Origin: Undaria pinnatifida | Taxonomy: Eukaryota > Sar > Phaeophyceae > Laminariales > Alariaceae | Assembly (NCBI GenBank): GCA_012845835.1 | Contig: JABAKD010000012.1 | Span: 949,120 to 1,013,119 of the forward strand | Direction of reading: 5' to 3' | DNA length: 64,000 nt | In this document: in pieces, positions 32,070 to 43,440 of the stretch | How positions within the stretch are numbered: the stretch's first letter is position 1 | How the letters are laid out: every line of letters begins with the position of its first letter | Translations under genes and position numbers: made by a program | Notes under the pieces: generated by a model | Seen by the model: only the letters and a program-made list of their open reading frames with translations | The model's database searches: none | Told to the model about the DNA's origin: nothing

Positions 32070-33250
32070 CTGATATCGTCTCATTATCTTTCTAGCCATC
32101 CATGCCGTAGCTCCAACTCATTTCCGCCCTCCTCCCCCCCCCCCGCCCCCCCCCTTTATTTTTTCCCGCCCGGTTTGTTCAAACGCCCCACTTACAATCG
32201 AAATCGGCCAGAGTAATAAACACTTCTAAGCAATTGGTATCACGTCAATATCTTTCTAGCCATCCATGACGTAGCTTTCATTCATCCCCCCTTCCCCCCT
32301 CCAATGCCCCCTCCTTCCCCACACCTCGCACGATCGCCTAGACCCAGCACCGCGCGTATAGCAACCCCCTACATATATGATTAATACGCGCGATCGGAGG
32401 ATCACACAAAATTTTACGAAGATCAGTGTCGACCAAATCTTTGATCTCATAGCTGGAGTGTATTTTAATATTATATGTGACCTAACCTCTTGAAAGCCTC
32501 CCTTCCCCCCCCCCCCCCGCCTCTTTTTTTCTTTTTCTTTTTTCTCTTCTCCTCGCTTTCTCTTGCTTGAACGCCCCACCTACTATCGAAATCCGCCAGG
32601 GTAATAAACACATCCACGCCCTCGATATCGTCTCGTTATCGTTTCAGAGCCGTCCATGCCGCTGCTGCAATTCCCACCCACCCCCGCCCCCAACGCCCCC
32701 TCCTTCCCCACCACCCGCACCATCGCCTAGACCTAGCACCACGCGTATAGCAAACCCCTACATATATGCGACCAAAAGCCCTCCCCCCCCGCCCCCCGCC
32801 CCCCCCCGGCACATTTCCCCCCAATTCCCCCACAAGAAGGATTTATAGTTTCCACGCACAAATTGACCTGCCCCACTCGTCCCCTCCCCCCCCTCCCCCC
32901 CTCCCGCCCCCCTTTTCATCAAAACCAGGCCCCCACGTCGTTAAAAACTCCGCCCTCCCCTCACCGGATATTCGACTTACGGAATTCACTTGATAAACTG
33001 ATGCATTTCCTTCCACAGCTGTCAGATTTTGTCCCCCTCAGAAACGGGTTTTATAGTTTCCGCGCACAGACTGCCTAACATCACCCTATTGACCCTGATA
33101 GCTACACTGTAGTTGCAAGGGGAGTCGCCGACCTATATCCTTAATGAGGACACACAACCCGTAATACGCGCGATCGGAGTATCACACACAGCTTGCAAAG
33201 ATGAGTTTCGACAAAATATTCGATCTCACAGCTGGAGTGTAATTTAATTT
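32070..33250 (+). repeat. Poly-C-rich repeat family, copy 1
   Basis: Tandem, degenerate units contain ATCTTTCTAGCCATCCATG, long C runs, TCGCCTAGACCYAGCACC-CGCGTATAGCAA and CCCTACATATATG (32080-32380 and 32570-32770). Then come TTTATAGTTTCC-CGCACA units (32845, 33050) and the end GGGGAGTCGCCGACCT to CACAGCTGGAGTG (33120-33240) followed by TA. The same layout recurs at 47830-48560. The end is shared with the MITE at 11241-11787. Confidence 0.75.
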
Positions 33251-33259
33251 TGATAATAT

Positions 33260-34840
33260 ATATATATCCCGACGATTGTGTAACCAACGGTATAGAGCTT
33301 GTTTTGCGGCAGTTTTTTTAATTCGAACATGATAGCAAAGGAAGCAGGGCCGAGCGTAAAACGCGAGACTGTTTTTTACAGTTCGTCAATAAAGCTTCTT
33401 TGTTGTGGGATGCATACTAAAGCTTCCAATATTTAACTATCATATATGATGTTGTTGGTCGGCTGTGCACTGTGAACTGTTCGTCGTGCCGCTTATATCA
33501 TTGATCGCGAGACCTGTATGGCGTAGTGGGCAAATTTTCACTAGCCCGGTGTCTGTCTACAAAGAAACGGACGGGTTTTTGGCTGACTCGTGAGGCGTGT
33601 TTCGTCGCAGGTCGTCTCGAATTGACCGCAGTCGCTGTGCTGCTGAATCCATGACAGCCTTGTTGCTGTGTGCTTTGGATGCGGCGGGAGTATGCGTATT
33701 CTTTTTCTGACTTCGAACGTACACGGCCCATTTTGCCAAGTATGAAGCACTCTTGCGCCTATTTTTCTGGTTGTAGCAATGTTAATATCGGAAGCAACTT
33801 GCGTGGTCGATCCCCCCCTTCCCCCAACCATCACAACACATGCCCTGCTATACACCACCATAGCACATGCCCTGGTATTTCGTCCGAGCGGTACACTATA
33901 TATAGTATATTATCGCCGTGGGGGGAGGATGAAGGACGTCGTCACGTCATCACAGCAACAGTACGAGTTTACCGCAGGGGCGTCAATAACCCCGAACCCG
34001 TCCGGAACCGGTTCCGGGAACGCCGGTTGTTCCGGCGAAAATTGGGGCTATATATTTTTTTTTCTAGAATATTCATGCTTATTACCGCAGTACAAAAAGC
34101 GGAAGGCATGATCGGTCGTCTGCATGCAGAGGTTTAGGACGTACCTGGTATTATTCCCCATCCGTTTCCTGACCTTTTGGTGTTGCTTGACATCGATTAC
34201 AGTAGCTCAAGAGAGTATAAGTTTTTGAACGTGTCCAAATGAAGGTATAAGACATCATCAGCAGTGACTGCTCATAGTTTCGCTGACAGCTGACGGAGGA
34301 CGAACTTGTTTTTTGGTTTCCCGGATTCTTAACTTTTGGGGTGAGGCGGAGGGGGAAGGGGGGCAGCTTTCACCGTTGGCTTCCGTGCGACAAGACCCGG
34401 AGACTTGCGGGGCTTGATCAGCTTTTTTTTTGTATAACCTAATAATAATGAGAAATATGTTTTTCCAAGGCTGTCGAGATGTGGAGCTGTGGGCAGGGGA
34501 TGGCCATAACGGATAACGGAAACCCTGCACCCTTGCCCAATGATGCACTATGAAACTCTAAACAAGCGTGCTGTACTGCTGGACACAGCCGTTCCTCGTT
34601 ATTTTGTTTTTCTGGACGCAACGGAAAAAGCACACCTCTCACTAATACAGTGAAAACACCATCACATGGCAGACAAAAGGTAGTCACAGCATGAAAAAAA
34701 AAACAGTTCGGGGTGGTGTACTCACACCACGAGCAGCACGCAGCAAAACGAGTCAAAACGGGTTGGAACCCCCCCGGGGACTGCAGGTTTTCGTCCCCGA
34801 TATTTTGCGGTTATCACCGGTAGGTTTCCGCTCAAAGTAG
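33260..34840. other. No supported gene
   Basis: Frames are short and overlapping. CCGGAACCGGTTCCGG near 34000 is a perfect 16-base palindrome within a GC-rich patch. Confidence 0.4.
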
Positions 34841-34909
34841 GCTTGGAGTCATCGCCGGTAGGTTCCGGGGTCGGGGCATCCGTGGTCTACCATAACATAT
34901 AGAATAAGA

Positions 34910-35165
34910 TGCCAAGGCTACCGGGTCTAAGCCCCTCGCACGAGTGACTCTGTAGCTCACTGACGAAACAACTTTACTCTACATACTTCGCGCAGCGTGC
35001 ATTTGCGGATTCATGCCACGGTGTTAAAAAAAAAAAACTCAAGACCGTAAAGGAACAGGGGGGCTGTCACTCGCGCGATTGATTCCTCCTACCCACGATT
35101 GATTCCTCCTACCCACTACAAATAAAGTCCCTTGAAAAGGGACCCCCCGATCGTAATACTGGTCT
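34910..35165. mobile_element. MITE, related to the 43966-44234 copy
   Basis: It starts CCAAGGCTACC, then CTCGCACGAGTGACTCTGTA, a G-rich centre with TCACTCGCGCGA, and GGGACCCCCCGATCGTAATACTGG. The layout matches 43966-44234, although the right TIR has drifted. CGATTGATTCCTCCTACCCA is duplicated inside (35076-35117). Confidence 0.55.
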
Positions 35166-35250
35166 ATTGGTGCCGAGTACGTGCCGTTAATGGGTGATAG
35201 TCGAGAGCGGAAACACACGAAGGCGCTCCCCCAGACTAGTACTAATATAG

Positions 35251-35300
35251 TAGCACTATAACAGCACTATAATAGCACTATAATAGCACCATAATAGCAC
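35251..35300. repeat. 11-bp tandem repeat AGCACTATAAT
   Basis: About four and a half copies with single-base variants lie here. Confidence 0.8.
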
Positions 35301-35322
35301 AAAGGCCCTACTATCTATGAAT

Positions 35323-35333
35323 ACTGAGGCGAG

Positions 35334-35364
<31 letters not shown>

Positions 35365-35376
35365 CTGAGGCGAGTA
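35323..35376 (+). mobile_element. Bare poly(A) tract between 13-bp direct repeats
   Basis: ACTGAGGCGAGTA (35323-35335) is followed by T, a run of about 27 A, and the same ACTGAGGCGAGTA (35364-35376). This is the footprint of target-primed retroposition in which only the poly(A) tail was copied. The donor RNA cannot be identified. Confidence 0.7.
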
Positions 35377-36281
35377 GCGGGGGCATTCGTGCAGTATATC
35401 TCGATACTTGCGCTGCTACGCGCCGCTCCTATTCCTGTTGATGGCCGCTTGATACGTCGGACTTTGGGTCGAACATGGGGCGACGATTGGGCTAGGACCG
35501 CGGGCGGATCCATGACGGTTGTGTTTAACCAAGTACAGGCGCGAGTAGGCGTTACGCCAAGAAGCACGAACGACTTGGAAATGTCCAGAGTTACGAGTTT
35601 TACAAGCAAATATCCGCTTTTCTCTGGTAAAAAAAATCTGAACCAAAATATGAAGAAATCAAAGCTGTTTCGCCCCTTTTTCGCCCTTTTTTTCTAGCCC
35701 CATATTTGACTAAAAAATAGCTCTAACGGCGACGGATTTTTCTCTGTCCAAACTTTGCTCGGGTAAGAACGCCTAGTGTTTCAAATTGTCCGCGAACAGC
35801 TCACAACTAATTGCAGGCGAGGAGAGCCGTTTCTTCGTAATGTAACCATATGGTGGTAAATTTGTTAGGTCGCAAATGTATCAAATCGTGGATCATGGAG
35901 CAAGTTAGCCACAGACAGCAGCGTTTACTCTTGACCCAGAGAGGTAATTTTGTGGGAGAGGCGGGTGTATTGCTCAACGCACGATTTTCGAGCAAAATAA
36001 AAACAGCTGCTTTCGTCACCCCGGATCCTCCTCCACGGTACATGCCGGGCCACCAGGGAGAAAAGGAAGTGCCGGCGAAAGAGGGAGTGGCGAGGGTGAT
36101 CGATTATCAGATGCCTGTTGTAGGGTGGCTTACCTGGAGATGGCTCTCGATACCCTACGAGCCGCCATCAGGCGGAGAAGAGTAGATAGACAGGAAAATT
36201 ACATATGCATACATTATCGTACTGACCAGTGGGGCATTGCCCTTTGGGCATACCAAGTATATGGTATACGAAACCCGGGAG

Positions 36282-36969
36282 TCACGTTCTCGTACCAAAA
36301 TACTGTACCCGTTCGGGAGACCAAGAGTTTCCCCGCATCTCCGTAGATGTTACCGTTACATACACCGAACACAGAGGTAGTAGATCAGTCTTGGCCGCAA
36401 GCATAAACCCAACATCCCTCCTGCTTGCGTGCACAGTCGTGATCACGTTCATCCAAAGCGAACCATCCGAAAACCAAAAGAGAATCATACAGTTCTCATC
36501 CCTCAACACACTCAATACCCAGGTTTAAACTATGCTGGCTCTTTTCCAATATCCCCCAGTAATCAACATTGACCATTCCCAAATGTACTGCACGGGTTAA
36601 ACCACCTAAGTTATCGACCAGATCCCCCCTCAACGGGATCCACATCGAAATCAGTCTCACAATGCAACACGTCAAGCTGGTGCTCTCTGGAAACCGTTTC
36701 GAGACAGCCATAGACCTAGTTTGCGCGATACAAACTAAACGATTTGGGCTCAGCTGGTTCTCACCACAATGGGCTGTTTTGAGAATGCCCACGAGAGGGA
36801 TTTGCGTAAGCGCGGACAAGGGCAAATTTTTGCGCCCGGCCAGCATGATACGATAGAGGTATACCGTGTTTTGGCGATTTGGCTCCTTAATGACGGGGTT
36901 CCTTAACCTGGGCAAAATCGTCGGATTTTTTTCACTTTTTTTTTTTCGCGTTCGATTCTCGTTGAACAC
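36282..36969 (-). pseudogene. Decayed ORFs, possibly Copia-type RNase H region
   Basis: Minus-strand frames read VDYWGILEKSQHSLNLGIE (36496-36969) and then, in another frame, FWFSDGSLW..RRDVGFMLAA (36282-36515). The spacing resembles the Copia polyprotein end (YWxxLxxxxxYL..LGI, then DA/DG..RRSxSGxxxML). The match is loose, stops and shifts are present, and the rest of pol was not found. Treat this as tentative. Confidence 0.3.
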
Positions 36970-37204
36970 CTAGGCATAGAGGATCTGTTTCATCCGGTAG
37001 TTCTAAGCAGTTTTGTTTTCTCCGAATCAGATTTTTTGGGGTTAAAACATGTTATAAGCTCCGAAATCGAGGAACCTCTCCGAAAAAAAAATGTGGATGG
37101 CTTTAAGCGTTATCAAGTAACGACATGATGGTTACTGAACAAGTATCATCTCTAGCACACCTCTGTCGTAGCACGCGTCCATGGATGGTTGCTTTTCTTG
37201 TTGC

Positions 37205-37570
37205 GGATGTATCAATACAGGCAAGAGTAGAATGTCTCTTCCACGCCTGCCTTCCCTCCGTGTTGGTAGTGCGTAAACGCATGCAAGGGTCAGCTGTCTC
37301 TTCTCGGCCTGCGCTTCCTCCATTTTAGTGGTGCGTAAACGCAAGTTAGGGTAAGCTTTCTCCTCCCGACCTGCGTCTCCTCCGTTTTGATAGTGCGTAA
37401 ACGCAAGCAAGGGTGAATTGTCTCTTCCTGGCCTGCGTTCCCTCCGTTTTGATAGTGCGTAAACGCAAGCAAGGGTCAGCTGTCTCTTTCCGGCCTGCCG
37501 TCCCTCCGTTTAGGTACTGCATAAACGCAAGCGAGAGTCAACTGTCTCATCCCGCCCTGCTGTCCCTTGT
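37205..37570. repeat. 62-bp minisatellite, at least five copies
   Basis: Each unit carries GTGCGTAAACGCAAGCAAGGG, a TGTCTCTTC block and CCTGCGTTCCCTCCGTTTT. The GCGTAAACGCA core is at about 37271, 37331, 37394, 37457 and 37519. Minus-strand frames with repeated LAFTHYQNGG are by-products. Confidence 0.9.
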
Positions 37571-37809
37571 GTTGAACTTGGTGTGAAAAAGAGTAATATT
37601 AAATTGATTTACCCTTCCCACCCGCCCCCCCCCTCACTAATATTCGAGCCACAAGTCCCTCGTCCTGCTCGCCTTCCATGCTGCTGCGGCCATCAAGACG
37701 GCGGGGTCGGGAACATGAACTTCAGTCAAGTATTCGCACTGTGACTCGGTCACTCTCCCCTCCTTGAACCAAGTTTTGCTTCCTAGGAAGGCATCCCTGT
37801 TCCGAAAGA

Positions 37810-38635
37810 CTACCCGTGTATCTTGACCCTAGCCCATCTCTTCCCACTTGAGTCTACTATGGTCTCCGCCTCAACAACCTCGATCGGATCAATACAGGGT
37901 GTTGGTGAATCACCCCCCTCCCCCGGCATGCCGTCCAACACTTGCTGAATATTGGGGCTAAGAAATGCCATCTTACTCTTTTTTCCGGCAGAGCAGATAC
38001 CAACGGCTGGGCAGAGCGCTTTATCCACTAAACGGCGGCGGTCCAACGCCATTGCCGCGCTGAGACCCATGTTTTTGACCATCTGGATATGTTGCTTCAT
38101 CCGACGTGCCCTTCGGTCAGTCTCCCGCCATGCTGGAAGCGACGGTTCCGCTAGTGGATTCACTGTCCAGCGAAAGGTACTGTTCACGTTGTATCCTGGT
38201 CGCTTTTGCTGGGATGGGGCATTCGCGCCTATCGCTCTCGATGCATTCAGCTTCAGGGGGATATGTGTCGCATACGTGATTGGTGAAGAGTGCAGCGTGG
38301 GCCTCCTTCTTAACATTGACGCACACTACCATGTCAGTGCCCTCGTACTTGATCGATTCTGATCGGTCGCCTGTCGGAGACATGGCGCAGCACTTGGCTC
38401 CGGCAAAATGTAGACATTTCGCCGAGTGGCGCGCCATGTCGACTTGCAGTTCCCAAACCTCAGATGGACGACGTAGCCAATTGCCGTGGGCGTAAGTGGA
38501 CACGCACACGAAAGCAAGGTGAGCGCAGTTAGGGCGTTGTTCGGACACCAGCCACACGCCAGACATCGCGTGCGCGAAAAACGTGGGGGTGGGCAGCCTG
38601 GCTTTGAAACAGGAAAACGCAGAACCTAAATCCAA
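37810..38635 (-). pseudogene. Two overlapping frameshifted ORFs, unassigned
   Basis: One frame (38117-38635) ends with KYEGTDMVVCVNVKKEAHAA and NHVCDTYPPEAECIESDRR. The other (37810-38316) continues in the next frame with RRARRMKQHIQMVKNMGLSA, MALDRRRLVDKALCP and VEVVEAETIV-like text. The composition is protein-like and the two seem to be halves of one broken gene, possibly a transposase. I recognise no diagnostic motif, so no family is assigned. Confidence 0.35.
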
Positions 38636-38699
38636 AAGGACGCATCTGGGGACGCATAGCCATCGTCAGACCGTGATCTTTTTGCAGCAGAAGAAGACG

Positions 38700-40140
38700 G
38701 CGCACCACCAGAACTGGGCCTAAAATACTGCAACATCGCCAAGCGCAACAGGAAAATCGCAAAAGTGCCGTCGTACAAGGACAGAATCCACATCCTGCGC
38801 GTTGCCGGAAACGAACATCACCAAATTAGAAATCGTGTACAGTGTGGTTTCTCGTTATCGCTTGTGTGGTTATCTCTTTTTCTCTCAGGTGGAAGTCGGT
38901 GCGTCTTGGAGAGCGCGCCATTTTTTACTCGATCCCACTCACTTCTCTTACCTCCCTCATACGGCCTACATATCTCTTTGTCCTCCCGCATTAACTGCGA
39001 TGCCGACGTACAGTCATGTATTTCTAAACTTGCCAAAACTCTGCCAAATTTTTCAAAGGCCTATGTGTGTGAGTGAGAAAGAGACTTGTGGAGTCTGTGA
39101 AGCCTGTGGAGCCTGTGGAATCTACAGAACAGCTGACACAAATAAAAAAAAGCGTACAGGCTGGTTCAAGTAAAAAAACCCGAACTCTCTCCCCCAGGAA
39201 TGCCGCTTGCAATATCTTGTCGAAGAGTGAACATTTGGAATCATACTGACCCCATGTTTTTTTTAACGGCCTCGGGCTGTCTCTAGCTAGGAGCGAAACT
39301 CGTATCGACCAATGACAGGCTTTAATTTTTTTCCAATAATATTTAGGCTTCTTCCAAGCGGGGGCGAAAAAAAACAATAGCGCCGCATTTTGCACGATCC
39401 GGTTGGACGTGCTCCTAGCCAGGTCTGTAGAATTTTTCGCGCAAAAAACGAAAATTTGACCTGCCTGTGTTTAACATTGAGCAGAATCTAGCGAAAAAAA
39501 TGGATCCTACACTAAAACCAAGTCATTGGAAGGAAATAAGGTATCTTACTCTTTTATACGCACAAAAGTCCAAATAAGTGTCGACGCCGTTTTTGAGGGA
39601 TAGACCGGGACTTAATAGACCCTCAAAATTTTGCACACGTGTTCTACACGCCCATCCCGAGGTCTGACTGCGGGGGGGGCTCTTCTTCTTTTTTTCACCG
39701 AAAAAAAATGGGCTAAGATGGTCCACATTTTCCGAAAAACTTAACGGACAAAAAAACAGCCAAAAAAGGAACTAATACGGAAAACAAGATCACATCGACA
39801 GGTGAGGTCTTCGCAGGGGCACTTAGAAGACGTATGCCAAATTTCTCGTTATGAATCGACAAAACGGTGTGGACATTCGCCGGGGAATAAAGTGGGTTTT
39901 TTTAACGTGAACCAGTCGGTAATGCGTGCGTATTAAGGTACTAGGCGGGAACACAGAGTGTCCCACAGGTCTGCCAATTGAGTAGATCCTCGGTGAGTAC
40001 TCACTTTCTTAGAGTAGCAGCTTTATTATCGTCCACCAGAGCACCGGATAGCAACTGACAACGCGAGGCGCGTGCCTCGATTATATTTCCTAGCTATCGC
40101 GAATATAAAACGCTAACCTATCCTACGAAAACGGCCAATT
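38700..40140. other. No supported gene
   Basis: Short frames only, many A and T runs, and no repeat of note. GAGTCTGTGAAGCCTGTGGAGCCTGTGG (39097 onward) is a minor triplet-like repeat. Confidence 0.4.
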
Positions 40141-40144
40141 ATCT

Positions 40145-40470
40145 ATCAAATCAGATAATTCCAGGCATTTCTAAACACTAGCCCACCCTGATGAACCGCA
40201 TATATATGCAGAAATAAGGAGATTCTGGGAAACTCCGGTTCTACGAACTAGACCATGAGTCGAAGATGCGGCTCCTCAAAACTCACTCCCACGCTTCTAG
40301 CGGCCTGGCTATGGAGCCAGGAAAACGCGAAGAAAAGCAGTTGAAGGAAACGCAGGCCTCACAACAAGGCGAACCACCCATCAAAAACCTGCCGCGTACC
40401 GCCGGTGTGGCGGGGGGGGAGGACAACAAAAGACTCTTCAATTTTCTGATCAGATAATTCCAGGCCTTTC
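40145..40470 (+). mobile_element. Possible LTR-retrotransposon remnant
   Basis: TTCTAAACA followed by CTAGCCCACCCTGA (40178-40191) resembles the TRIM boundary CATTACA followed by CTAGGCCACCCTGA (20989-21002). TCGAAGATGCGGCT also recurs (40259; GATCGAAGATGCGGCT at 21069). TCAGATAATTCCAGGC is duplicated at 40151 and 40452. A short frame (40266-40457) could be the start of a gag, but it is unproven. Confidence 0.35.
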
Positions 40471-41085
40471 AAGGCCGTACCTTAACCTACGCACGTGAAA
40501 ACACAAAGCAGAAGCCGCTGTTTCTCCCGTTACATCTGCGACGGACCTAAGTGTCAAGGGCACACTACAGGCCTAGTGTTGCATGCGCCGAGCACGCCTG
40601 AGCTTGCCGATAGCTCTGTGAGAACCCCACGCAGCGGGAGCTCTCCATGTACCCATGCGAGCCAGAGGAGTCATTACACACGCTCATTCATTCTACACAC
40701 ACTCACCGCACTTTGATATTGCCTCCTCCCCGTCGTCGCACGACGCTCGACGCTCTCGGCTTCTCCCTCTGTGTGTGTCGCTCGCTCGCCTTGGTGCCTG
40801 TCGAGGGAAAAGGGGGGAGGCAAGGTGTGTGTGCACCCGGCAGCTGTTTTTTGGGTCTGCCGTTGCCGGCTAAGGTGAAGGCAAGTGGGCGTGTGCCTCG
40901 GACCAATCGTACAACCATTTCAATACGCGGCGGCGAGCCGAACTAGGTTCTAAACGCAAGCGTAGTAGAGTGCAAGCCCTCCGTCTGGATTTGTTTGGCC
41001 ATGCTCGGTTCAAAGCTCTTACGAGCTGAGCTGGAGAGTACCAGTAAAAGTGATGATTAAAAGAAAGAAAAGCATGCCAACTGTG

Positions 41086-41176
41086 CCAACCAAGCTGCGC
41101 GCCAGCGGCGCGCAAGACCCCCTCCGGCCCCCCCCCGGAGGACCCCGGAGGGGCCCCGGAGGGCCGCCGGGGGCGA
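41086..41176. repeat. GC-rich CCGGAGG repeats and palindromes
   Basis: CGCGCCAGCGGCGCG is palindromic, and CCTCCGGCC to GGCCCCGGAGGG forms further complementary pairs. It is strong secondary structure with no gene assignment. Confidence 0.5.
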
Positions 41177-41834
41177 AAAGGATGCGATATATGCGCGAAC
41201 ATACGCCTGAAAACCAAGCAACGAACTGCATTCAAACGCCTCCTGAACCTCGAAAAGGCGTGTATCAGGATGCCTTGGGGTGTCTTAAAGCAGAAACGAG
41301 CTAATTGCACTTACACTACCGAAGTCAGAAGCATCTCTGCACCCAGGTCAATCGATAAAAACAAACACATTAGTTCGCGTCATTCGCCATTCGATATCAT
41401 ATTCGGTGATCAGTGACTCTCCCAATGTGTCGTTTCCATGTTACCGCTGGAGTAGCACATCAGCAGCAGCAAACCTGGGCATAGGCCAGTGTATGGCCGA
41501 AGACGCCACGCCAGAAAGGTATGACAATTCAGGAACCCACCCCCCCTCGCTAGACTTTTCTTTGCTCTGCACGCAATATCTGCCTGGCCGGTGAAACCCG
41601 ACATACTCCCGGTATTGTAGTGGATGCCTGCACCAAACGTACGGCGAATACCGAAAAAGCGTTTTATTTGTTTTCGGCAACTACGGCGTGGAATGGTGGC
41701 GGTATACCGCTTTCTGTCGTCGGCCCAACTTTTAAGGGTGCCTGAAAAAGAATGAAAGCCTACGGCGAATAGCAAAAGGTACCTATACGAAGTGCCCATC
41801 GTAGCTACTACTTGCTGCTGCGTGTCGTTGCCTT

Positions 41835-41950
41835 TCGGCTCAGTGGGTATAGTGCTATATAACCAACGAAGGATGTGTCGTCAGTACAATTCTCACCCAG
41901 ATCGTATTCAGGAGCGTGTGCGCTGGAGACATTATGAATGGCTATGATAG
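41835..41950 (+). mobile_element. SINE-like family 3, copy 1
   Basis: GGCTCAGTGGGTATAGTGC (box A-like) is followed by ACAATTCTCACCCAGATCG and GCGTGTGCGCTGGAGACATT then ATGAATGGCTAT. The layout is the same as the copy at 42108-42210. Box B is degraded. Confidence 0.5.
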
Positions 41951-42107
41951 TTGTTAAATGTTCTCCTGAGTACTACTAACTGTAGTACGTGGAGAGGGGA
42001 TAGCTCCGGAGATCCCTCTTACGAATGCAGTGAGAATTAATTAGCGAACTCGAAAACATGTTTGGTTGGTTTGTTGCATAACCCACTGTGAGTTTTACTG
42101 AGTCACG

Positions 42108-42210
42108 TGTGGCAGTGGGTAGTGGTACGTATGTTTCGTGAGTTCGATTCTCACCGACTTCATATTTGTATTTTTCAAGCGTGCGCGCTGACGACATTGT
42201 AAATGGTTAT
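42108..42210 (+). mobile_element. SINE-like family 3, copy 2
   Basis: The head is GGCAGTGGGTAGTGGTACG with an intact box B GAGTTCGATTCTC (42140-42152). The tail is GCGTGCGCGCTGACGACATT then GTAAATGGTTAT. It lies in direct orientation about 270 bp after copy 1. Confidence 0.55.
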
Positions 42211-42230
42211 TTTGGAAGTTTAACATATGT

Positions 42231-42286
42231 AGCACTGCCCACCGAGCTACTGAGTCAAGTGATTAAGTAGCTCAGTGGGCAGTGCT
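42231..42286. repeat. Inverted tRNA-5'-half-like hairpin
   Basis: AGCACTGCCCACCGAGCTACT (42231-42251) is the reverse complement, with one mismatch, of AGTAGCTCAGTGGGCAGTGCT (42266-42286). The right arm is box A-like (TAGCTCAGTGGGCAG). It would form a 21-bp stem with a 14-base loop. Confidence 0.85.
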
Positions 42287-42657
42287 GTAGGACTTCTCGG
42301 TCAAATCAGTTTGTTCGAAGGCCGCCGTCCAACGCCCCTCGCCTTTCCTTATCTGTCCCCGACCTGGTCGTGAACGCGTACTACGTACGGGAATTAAGAA
42401 ACACATCCGAGCATCGGCGACGATTTTGGATTTTGGATCCCTGGACAGTTTTTTTTCGAGAACGGGTCAACGCGTGACGTACCAATCGATGGCACAGCAG
42501 CAATCTATCATAGTAGTAATATGTATCTTCTTGACACCATGCTGTGTGCGCGAGCAATCGATGATACAGCAGTAAATAATCTGTAATATCAATAGTCGAC
42601 AATATAAAATATACCTGGTACGCTGTTTTCAAATTCGGAGCTTCAAGAGCAGCAGTT

Positions 42658-42658
<1 letters not shown>

Positions 42659-42689
<31 letters not shown>

Positions 42690-42690
42690 C
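42659..42690. repeat. (TTG)n microsatellite
   Basis: About ten GTT/TTG units lie here, followed by CTCACATTATCTCGCA and AGTCCGTGCTCGCAGGAC. A similar trailer follows TTG-type runs at 49575 and 57366. Confidence 0.8.
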
Positions 42691-42810
42691 TCACATTATC
42701 TCGCATAATCAAGTCCGTGCTCGCAGGACACAGGCTCCATCAGTAAATAATAATGTTGACTGACACCACTGCACACTGTGTACAGGCAACACCTCTCTGG
42801 GTAACGAGGC

Positions 42811-43038
42811 GTCAACCATCGTAATATCATACAATTTCGGGGGAATGTGTCAACCATCGTAATATCATGCAATTTCGGGGGAATGTGTCAACCATCGTAA
42901 TATCATACAATTTCGGGGGAATGTGTCAACCATCGTAATATCATACAATTTCGGGGGAATGTGCCAACCATCGTAATATCATACAATTTCGGGGGAATGT
43001 GTCAACCATCGTAATATCATACAATTTCGGGGGAATGT
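42811..43038 (+). repeat. 38-bp minisatellite, six copies
   Basis: The unit GTCAACCATCGTAATATCAT plus ACAATTTCGGGGGAATGT starts at 42811, 42849, 42887, 42925, 42963 and 43001, exactly 38 apart, with very few variants. A single inverted unit sits at 49056-49094 in the paired arm, so the array grew from one ancestral unit. Confidence 0.95.
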
Positions 43039-43440
43039 GTCTATCTAGACTATGCAAAGATCCTGTTTTGTTTTATTCAGTGGTCAGCCGGTCGACCCGG
43101 TGGTCGAGTGGTTACCCTCGAATACTACCAACATTTGTTTGTCCTTGAGTTCGATTCCCACCATGACGAAATTTGACTCTATTTGCAAAAATGCAAAAAA
43201 AAAGGGGGGATCAACTGCCGAGAGCGCCTAGCAGCGTGGGTAGGTACAATTCGACGTGAGTCGACGAGGGAAGAAACTGCTGACCTCTTCTCGCGATAAA
43301 AATGAAGGCACGCGTTCTGAAGTGGGAAGGGGGGAAGAGGGCCCGCTATATGACCCCGGATCTGAGTTACTGCTGGGAAGGAGCGCGAGAGTAGTGCGAG
43401 GATAAATAATGAGATAAAGGGAAAAAAAGATGTTGCAAAG
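43039..43440 (+). mobile_element. SINE-like family 1, plus copy
   Basis: The tRNA-like head has box A TGGTCGAGTGG (43101 onward) and box B GAGTTCGATTCCC (43147-43159). The body has TTTGCAAAAATGCAAAAA, then GGTACAATTCGACG, GACCCCGGATCTGAGTTAC and a 3' part ending ATGTTGCAAAGAT. An inverted copy lies at 48660-49055 and a head-less copy at 2260-2450. Confidence 0.75.

Noticed and set aside
37132-37472. Repeat protein with LAFTHYQNGG units on the minus strand
   Set aside because: It is generated by the 62-bp minisatellite; 62 is not a multiple of three and frames do not persist across the array.
38760-38835. Possible third kinase exon (KDRIHILRVAGNEHHQIR)
   Set aside because: It resembles gene B exon 10 over a short stretch, but lacks a matching donor and no neighbouring kinase exon is present; probably chance.
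42811-43038. CRISPR-like array
   Set aside because: The 38-bp units are directly abutting with no variable spacers; it is a minisatellite in a eukaryotic sequence.
43101-43175. Functional tRNA gene
   Set aside because: Box A and B motifs are present, but the acceptor and T stems do not pair and the sequence is embedded in a repeated SINE-like body.
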